A stretch of DNA of 64,000 nucleotides from Piper betle. Lineage: Eukaryota > Streptophyta > Magnoliopsida > Piperales > Piperaceae. How positions within the stretch are numbered: position 1 is the first letter of the stretch; each line of letters starts with the position of its first letter. A program made the translations under genes and the position numbers. The stretch is from positions 1 to 64,000 of the forward strand of contig JAURVB010014558.1 of the NCBI GenBank assembly GCA_033002965.1, in the 5' to 3' direction. Shown here in pieces: positions 57,519 through 64,000 of this stretch. Under the pieces are notes generated by a model that saw nothing but the letters and a program-made list of their open reading frames with translations, searched no databases and was not told the DNA's origin.

Positions 57519-58321
57519 GTAATACCATGTGGTAACCTAGTCTCCTCAGACTAGTCAAATTAACCTAGTCTACTCATACAGGTCAGCAAAACAATTAAGG
57601 TGCCCTCTTTGAACCACCAACGAGCTGTGAACACTAGTGATCAAATAAACACCATGAACCGGATCGACACCGTACAGTACGATGCTTGCTATTCTACGCT
57701 CTCCGCGTATAGAAGCACTATTGTTGAGGGACAATTCGGTAGAGTCCCTAAAGATAAACATCAACAGGGCCCTAGATAAACATCAACATGGATAAACAAT
57801 ATCTCCATAATCTCAATATAGGTAGACTAAGAATCAATGTCAATAATGCACAGACGATTAAATTGGCCTAGCATCTAAAAATCCATGCTGAAGCATGGAT
57901 TTCAGTTTCAATAAAACCTGGAGGATCCCATCCTTAGGAGTTATTAAACCCCCAAAAATCACGTTCAATAAGATAGCACAACCATTTAGGATCCAATCAA
58001 ACAACCACATTATCCATTTAAAAACAAATCCGATAGAGTAAATGATAAATTAGGAGTGATCCTACGGACCTGTAACGAGCACATTTGCAGACTGAATCAA
58101 CAGTTGATTCCCATACCTAATCCAAACCCACATCTTTGTACCAGTCGTGATAAGCATGCCAATGTGTGCCAGTGATCCTATTTAATAGTAGTACAATAAT
58201 TCAAATATAATAATAAATAGCATCTTGAATTATGTGTCAAAATATTAATAAAATAATCAAATAATATAATCAAACAATAAACAATTAATATTATCAGCTC
58301 AATACCATATGATAATAGTGT

Positions 58322-59110
58322 TGAGTTCATTCCTACATCGGTCGTAGATGATGGTGGTGACTTGTATAGAAGTTAAATGGGAAAACTTTATTCCTTAAAT
58401 TAATTTTTAGATTAAGAGAGGAATGTAACACCTATTGTGAATCCTTTTTGGGGGCCCAACAGTCCCCCAACAGTGGTATTACGATCTTGGGAGATTTGAT
58501 ATTTGCCTACATCAATTATCGGAGGTAATTTGGTATTTGCATACACCGATTGTCAAAGGAGATGTGTGTAGAGTTGTTGGGTTTATCCGTATTTGCCTAC
58601 ACTGATTGTCGGAGGAGATGTATGTAGAGTTTTGCCTACACCGATTGTCGGAGGAGATGTGTGTAGAGTTGTTGGGTTTATCCGTATTTGCCTACACCGA
58701 TTGTCAGAAGATATGTGTGTAGAGTTGTTAGGTTTATCCCACATCGGTCGTGGATGATGTTGGTGACTTGTATATAGGATGATGTTAGTGATTTGTATAT
58801 AGGTTAATGGGAAAGCCTTATTCTTTAAGTTAACTTTTGGATTAAAAGAGCCCGTGACACCTATTGTGAGTCCCTTTAGAAGACCCAAAAGGCCCAACAA
58901 GTAACAACTATTTGCCTACACCGATTGTCGAAGTTTCTTCGTCAATGATATGTGAGTTCTGTTCTGATAAAGATGAGACGAAGGGAGTTGTTAGGTTTAT
59001 CTCACATCGGTCATGGATGATGTTGGTGACTTGTATATAGGCTAATGGGAAAGGTTTATTCTTTAAGTTACCTATTACGAGTCCTTTTTCGGGGCCAAAA
59101 GGGCCTAACA
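58322..59110 (+). mobile_element. TRIM-like element with three LTRs
   Basis: Exact flanking 5-bp duplication AGTGT (58317-58321 and 59111-59115). LTR-like copies lie at 58322-58461 or 58470, 58726-58899 and 58989-59110. The second and third begin TGTTAGGTTTATC and all carry ACATCGGTCNTGGATGATG-type sequence, ending CCAACA or CTAACA. A primer-site-like GTGGTATTACGAT follows the first. The first interval holds four or five units of TTGCCTACACCGATTGTCGG, GGAGATGTGTGTAGAGTT. There is no coding region. Confidence 0.75.
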
Positions 59111-59890
59111 AGTGTTTCAATTTTTAAACATCCAGTATTTATCAATGAATTAATCAATAATAATTCAAACATAATACTTAATTAACATAAATTAACAAAA
59201 AAAATTACAGAAAATAAATACTTCAAATAATCCATCCAATGAACTTATACTACTTGAATATGCATGTCAAACAATGCATCCAAGAAATCCAATCCCAAAT
59301 CTGCTTGAAATTAGTCAAAGCTGAGTCAACTCGGCCGTAATTGAGTGGGCCAAGTCAACTTGGCCAGCGTCTGGAAATGTCACTAGAGGGCGAGGCTTAG
59401 AAAACATCCTGCCAAGGTGACGGTGACGATTTGATGGAGCAGGGCTGAGAGCCGGAGGTTGCTAGCCAAAATTTGGTTGGAAAACTCTGTAAATGGCTGG
59501 TGGTGAGAGCTGAATGATAGTACAATTCCATCAACAATTGAGGCGACAATGGTGATGATTGACAGCCGGTAGTAGGAGGAAAGGCGAGTGGCTCAACTTG
59601 TGTTCGAACTTGGCTCGAATAATTCGAAACTCGACCCGAAATCGAACGAGTTTTGAACATACATGCTCGAGTTCGACTTGAATAGCTTTTATGTGCTCGA
59701 GCTTGAATACACTTAAACTGTTTAATTTTCCCGAGCTCAAACCCAACTTATTTGTGAGCTCAAAACTGGCTCGATTAAAAGTCAAAAGTACCTTACTTTA
59801 AAAAATGTAATCAATATGGATTAAACTCACAACCTTGAGGTCATCAACTTGAATACTCACAATCTCAACTATCTCACTTCTTTGTTATTA

Positions 59891-59895
<5 letters not shown>

Positions 59896-59928
<33 letters not shown>
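59896..59928. repeat. (TA)n microsatellite
   Basis: An uninterrupted TA dinucleotide tract of about 33 bp. A second, shorter one is at 60425-60446 and an (AAAT)n tract at about 60556-60575. Confidence 0.9.
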
Positions 59929-59929
<1 letters not shown>

Positions 59930-60594
59930 CCCAAAATTGCAAAAACCTGAGCATGCCCTAAATAAACAAGAAAAAATTTTCATGTCCCTCTAACGTACGA
60001 TAGCAGAGCAATTTGTAAAGTCAATAAGTATTTGAGCACAGTAAACAATACAGTAAAAATATTAACCAAATAATTTGATTCAAAAAATATTCAATTAATA
60101 AATAAAACTTGCTCAGATCAAACCAAACCAAATTGAACTAACTTGAATAAGCCAACCAGTTCCTGAGCAAAGCTTTGGTCTTACAGTTTGGACCTTATCA
60201 AGTAATTGGCCTATTATGTGATGTGACACTTATATGTGGTTGCTACTAGAGTGAACAATAGAGGACTAGTTATTATAAATGCATGAGAAAATGTCATGCA
60301 ACAACATATGTATCATCGTGACAGATTTTAGGTAGACATGTCAACCAATCGGGTGATGACACATGGTGAGCTACAATGCTGATGTGGCTAGGTCATGTAG
60401 GGCCCGTCCTAGGGACACATGGTGTATATATATATATATATATATAGACTCCCACACACTAACACACACATAGGAAAAAGGTTACCTGAGTAAGAGGCAA
60501 GAATGCCACATTTAATTTGGACCATTTAATTACAAAAGTGGTCTAGATTTGATGATAAATAAATAAATAAATAAACATCCGCCTCCTTCTCTGT

Positions 60595-60990
60595 CACTAG
60601 AGGCTAGGTCTGGCTGATCTTAGCCAGATCGAGTTGTGTAGTCATAAAAAAAAATTGCCACCAATGAATGATTGACTGATTGTCAACCGAACAATCACTT
60701 AAAACCAGCCACAACAGCTTTGGTTGTCAAAATCTTGACTGATCATCTATAGAACTCTCTTCCAAACTTCCAAACTCCTCAATCAGTTTATGAAGTTCCT
60801 ACTAAAGACCCCTTCGGTAGCCAAATGTGCAACCGATCACAAGCTAAAGTCTGACTTCATCTTCACACAACTATCTTCAATCGCCAAACATATGACAGAA
60901 GGTCAGCTAAAGGTCTGAGCACTTTTCTCCTTGGCTACACCTCCATGCTTCAACTGCCAAATATCTGATCAAACATCTGATTAAAATCTG
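60595..60990 (-). mobile_element. LTR remnant, family D copy 2
   Basis: Collinear with 48690-49140 as described there (GATTGACTGATTGTCAACC, ACAACAGCTTTGGTTGTC, CACCTCCATGCTTCAACTG). It is truncated and directly adjoins decayed coding sequence on the minus strand. Confidence 0.5.
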
Positions 60991-62120
60991 GCCGCACTGT
61001 TGAACACTTCAACATATTTCTTCTTTGTTGGTGTGATGTTTTCCCTTTGGTAACTTGGTTTGACTAATTCAAACTTAGAGAATTTAAGTGATGTTGTCTC
61101 ATCAAAATGAGGTTTAAAAATCTCATCCTTTTTGCTAAAGACAACTTTCATGTATTGTGAACTCTCTAAGTGGCTAGTTCCAATTTTTATGACCATCCTT
61201 TCCTCCACCCTCGAAAGGGTCACACAGAGAAAATCGAGATAGCGGTGGGTAGCGGAATGTGTTGCCATTAAGGGGGAAGCCAAAGTGTGTGCTCATGTCC
61301 AAATGAGCACCTCTTGGTTTCTCATAAAGACATGTTGATCCCTCCAAATGTCTTCAATGTCATGATGCATTTCCTATATCCCCATGACCATGCTATCCAC
61401 ATGTGTTGAGGGATCATCCAAGGTGGTTCACACATTTCTTGGTTGACTAAGTGGGGGTTGCGGCTCATCTTCTTGTTCCTCTTGTTCGGGTTGTGCCTCT
61501 TCATCCTCCTCATCATGGATCTCAAGGCTGTCCCAAAAATTATCATCCACAATATTTAAGATGGGCTCTTCCCTTGAGGTAATGCACCACTGATCTTCTT
61601 CTTCTTGTTCGCATCATATTTATCTTGTTGTAGATGTTACTAAAGTCTACGAACTTAAAAGGAAGTGATGACGTAGTCCTTTGCTCCATGTCTGAGAAGG
61701 TTTGAAAGAATAGAGTTGTGAGGAATCTCCCATAGGGTATGCAAGCTCTCCTTTAATTTTGGCACCTATACATTTTGTTGAGAATGAGGGATGACAAGTT
61801 GATTCTTCAATCGGCAAGTATTCTTCAAAGAGTGTAAACGACATAGGATTAGAGCTCACTATGGTGACCTTCTTGTGGAAGAATGTTGGTTGCCACTACT
61901 TGCCAAAATACAACCGCCATGTTGGTGAGATCACGGGCTTTCATAAGTTTTGTGTGTTTTGTTTTATCTCCATAATTCGGAGCATTCAAGAATTATGCAA
62001 TGTGGACCAACCTAGGATGGAATGTTGCCCATTCACCTTAGCTTTGTAGTACCCTTCATTTGCATTCACCAAGGTAGGGTAGAATTCTCTAATTTGTGGA
62101 AAAGCAATCTTCCTCTCCGG
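60981..62120 (-). pseudogene. Decayed retroelement ORFs, minus strand
   Basis: Frames at 61283-60981, 61552-61322 and 61859-61647 lie in series. Upstream, 62100-61900 reads FPQIREFYPTLVNANEGYYK and AKVNG before stops. EFYPTL...VNG is the usual opening of the same Transposase_32-like gag class seen at 25.1 and 43.7 kb. Stops and frameshifts prevent any protein. The assignment of the later frames is by position only. Confidence 0.4.
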
Positions 62121-62300
62121 TGTGAGATCCCTCAACTTAGTCTCATATATAATACATACTGGGGTAAGATCCTATTTATAAGTGGGAATGGACTATAAAT
62201 CTTTAACTTAGTTAACCACTTTTGAAGAGATGACTTCGCCCACTATGTTGCACTTTGGGCCGGGTCGTTGCATTCGGGGTGTCCGTGAAGGTAATCTCCT
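62121..62300. repeat. Copy 3 of the GAGATC...ACTTAGTC repeat
   Basis: GAGATCCCTCAACTTAGTC, CATACTGGGGTAAGATCC and GGACTATAAATCTTTAACTT correspond to the copies at 55441 and 55755. The sequence resembles a short LTR but has no resolved partner. Confidence 0.45.
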
Positions 62301-63559
62301 AACTTTATGCAGGTTTTCACCGATCCTCGGAGTCCCACATGGTGGCTTTCCAAGTCCTCCACATTGACTTAGTTCTCGTACACTTTGACTTGCTTCTCAA
62401 AATTTTCTATCTTGAAGCTTTTTCAATCGAAGGAGTGGTGTGCACCCGGCTCCCTCGGTGTCTCCACTCTTTGGTTGGACCTTGAAGAAGGCCCCTCTCC
62501 ATAAGAAGAGGCCATGAGAACGATGAACGGTAAAAATCAACCAAAGGAATGCCATTTTCCTTTTTAGATGGTTCCGTTACCGATCGTCTGACTGATTAAA
62601 ATCAAGGACAGAGCTTGAAATCGGCATCAAGGATGGCAGTTGCGACCACTCTTCGCAGGTCGGTGACAGTCGGGGCACCCTCATGACCACAAAGAGAAGC
62701 ATCCTAGATAGAGACAAGGCCAGTTGGTGGTGAAAGATCGGATCTTGCCTCCAACACTGATCGGTTGACAACTACTCAACGGTTAGCTTTGCCAAAGGAT
62801 TTTGGGAGTGATTCAAATGGCAATGGTTAGCGACGAGTTGTGGCGATAGCTGTTATGATTAGTGGTGGTGGGGATACTGTTTAGTTGGGATAGGGATTTG
62901 ACAATTCAACTTTCCCAAATCGTTCGGCCACCGACGATTAATCGGAAGTCAACCAACACATTTAGAAATAAATTTTACAGTTACATTTAATGGTATGGTC
63001 AACTAAAAACCAACCGAACTCGAGAAAATTGAAACTTTTAAGCAATATTAATTTTTACAACTTCCAAACTCCAAATGATGAGGTCTAGAAGAATATTTAC
63101 TTATTATAGCTTGTCTTAAGCATGATAAAAATATTTTGAAAATATTTTCCGTATTTTACATATGTATCTAAAAATATTTAAAATGCATCTTCATATGTTT
63201 ATACTCAATAAACCTCTTCATCAAGTGAGAGTTGGAGGAAAATATTTGAATCATCTTATACCCTTATTACCCTTTTTGACAAATAATTTAAAAAGGTTTA
63301 AAAACTATACATATGTATGCATAACTGGGTTTGAGGGATAAAAAGGGAATCAATACCTTCCTTGTGTGTTGTCGTCTTTGGAATCCACCTTACTTCTCCC
63401 CTTTTGAACTATGGTCGTCCACTTACATATCCATTGAATGTGCTCAACTTTGCCATAATAGTGATAAGTATAGAAAGTATGGGAGATAATAACATATTGC
63501 TGTGGTATTTTTCCCCTTTCCTAGGGGCTTATCTTGGCTTCTTAATTGTCCTATGTACT
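62301..63559. other. No recognised gene; retroelement-derived in part
   Basis: Only short frames are present. Nothing in this stretch could be tied to a family. Confidence 0.3.
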
Positions 63560-64000
63560 TGAATCATCATCATCATGTCAAACATGAGCGCCTTTCCCTT
63601 GGAAGTACTTGTCACATTTGAGAAGTCCTCGCTAAGTTGAATAGAAGCCTTACAAATTGGAGGGGCTTTAAATTCTCCATTTTGGTTGTCTCCCACCAAA
63701 CCTAGTTTGTATAGAGGGCTTTTACTTTATAGAAATATGTTGGTGAACTTGTGTGAGCCCTCTACCAATATGTTGAAGTCCCTTTCTTTTGAGGTTAGTT
63801 GGTCTTGGAGCTCCTCTGTTATTGTCTTTGAGTGCTTGAGCTTCATCTTCTCATATTTGAGTATCTCCTTAAAGGCCTTCTTCTAATTTTTTATTGCATT
63901 AAGTTGCTCTCTAAGCTCTTCGTTCTTCTTGGCCAAGCACATGGATCTCTACAAAGAACTCTTCAAATGCCCTTTGGAAGTCTTCTTCTTTCTCTTCTTC
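63560..64000 (-). pseudogene. Retroelement polyprotein remnant, coiled-coil region
   Basis: On the minus strand from the window edge there are Glu/Lys-rich heptad-like stretches (ELQDQLTSKERDFNILVEGS) followed by STSKGKALMFD, a layout seen in the gag part of Ty1/copia polyproteins. In-frame stops occur within. The rest lies outside the window. Confidence 0.4.

Larger units (their letters stand above)
56785..60185 (-). mobile_element. Family A LTR copy 4 with a nested TRIM
   Basis: It starts TGTATAACATTCC, followed by GGTTCCCAAGAGAACC, the counterpart of the terminal hairpin in copies 1 and 2. 57895-58080 aligns with the GGGTTATTAATTC and ATAGAGTGAG...CGGACCTG parts of copy 1. The end GGTCTTACA at 60185 follows CCAGTTCCTGAGC, comparable to CTGGTTCTGAA in copy 2. 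Without the 789-bp TRIM at 58322 the length is about 2.6 kb, near its relatives. No clear 5-bp target duplication is visible. Confidence 0.6.

Noticed and set aside
58502..58740. Possible CRISPR-like repeat series
   Set aside because: Units abut with few or variable spacers, lie inside a TRIM interior, and the DNA is a plant nuclear genome.

Overview
This window is nuclear DNA of a flowering plant. The evidence is spliceosomal introns, plant-specific gene families and dense, nested LTR retrotransposon and DNA transposon remnants. The strongly GC-rich exons of the first gene, set in AT-rich surroundings, lean towards a monocot; that is an inference and the species cannot be named. I found no rRNA, tRNA, CRISPR array or bacterial-type operon.

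Four genes look intact and splice cleanly in silico. (1) 4812-6896 (+), an AAE3-type oxalate--CoA ligase of the adenylate-forming superfamily, 526 aa, 4 coding exons. (2) 30099-31407 (-), an actin-depolymerizing factor of 139 aa whose first coding exon is only the ATG. (3) 38430-39766 (+), a conserved plant protein of unknown function, about 235 aa, 3 coding exons, behind a leader region built of degenerate repeats. (4) 50859-55281 (+), a GT90/CAP10 (rumi-like, DUF821) glycosyltransferase, 461 aa, 8 coding exons, with a 5-bp first coding exon and an apparent GC-AG intron. A peroxidase C-terminal fragment (13530-13862) is a gene relic. The genes are unrelated in function and independently transcribed.

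The rest is mostly transposable elements. 1-3889: leader-like sequence and a long LTR (family A). 9.6-12.9 kb: a decayed plus-strand Ty3/gypsy LTR and gag, interrupted by a 510-bp hAT-type MITE. 14526-18998: a complete but dead hAT element with 8-bp target-site duplications. 19.85-20.34 kb: a MITE. 20.7-27.0 kb: a minus-strand LTR element carrying only gag-like ORFs, with a solo LTR of family A (21353-24321, perfect 5-bp duplication) nested inside. 34.9-37.1 kb: an unusual GC-rich element with hairpin-bearing inverted ends, a 10-bp flanking direct repeat and an internal array of modules that also occur in family A LTRs. 40.7-49.4 kb: a stack of minus-strand retroelement pieces. 56.8-60.2 kb: a fourth family A LTR containing a three-LTR TRIM. 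60.6-64 kb: decayed minus-strand retroelement coding sequence.

I see no multi-gene defence or biosynthetic system. The least explained structures are the 34.9-37.1 kb element and the repeated leader of the unknown gene at 37.6-38.4 kb. All repeat comparisons were made by eye, without alignment software.
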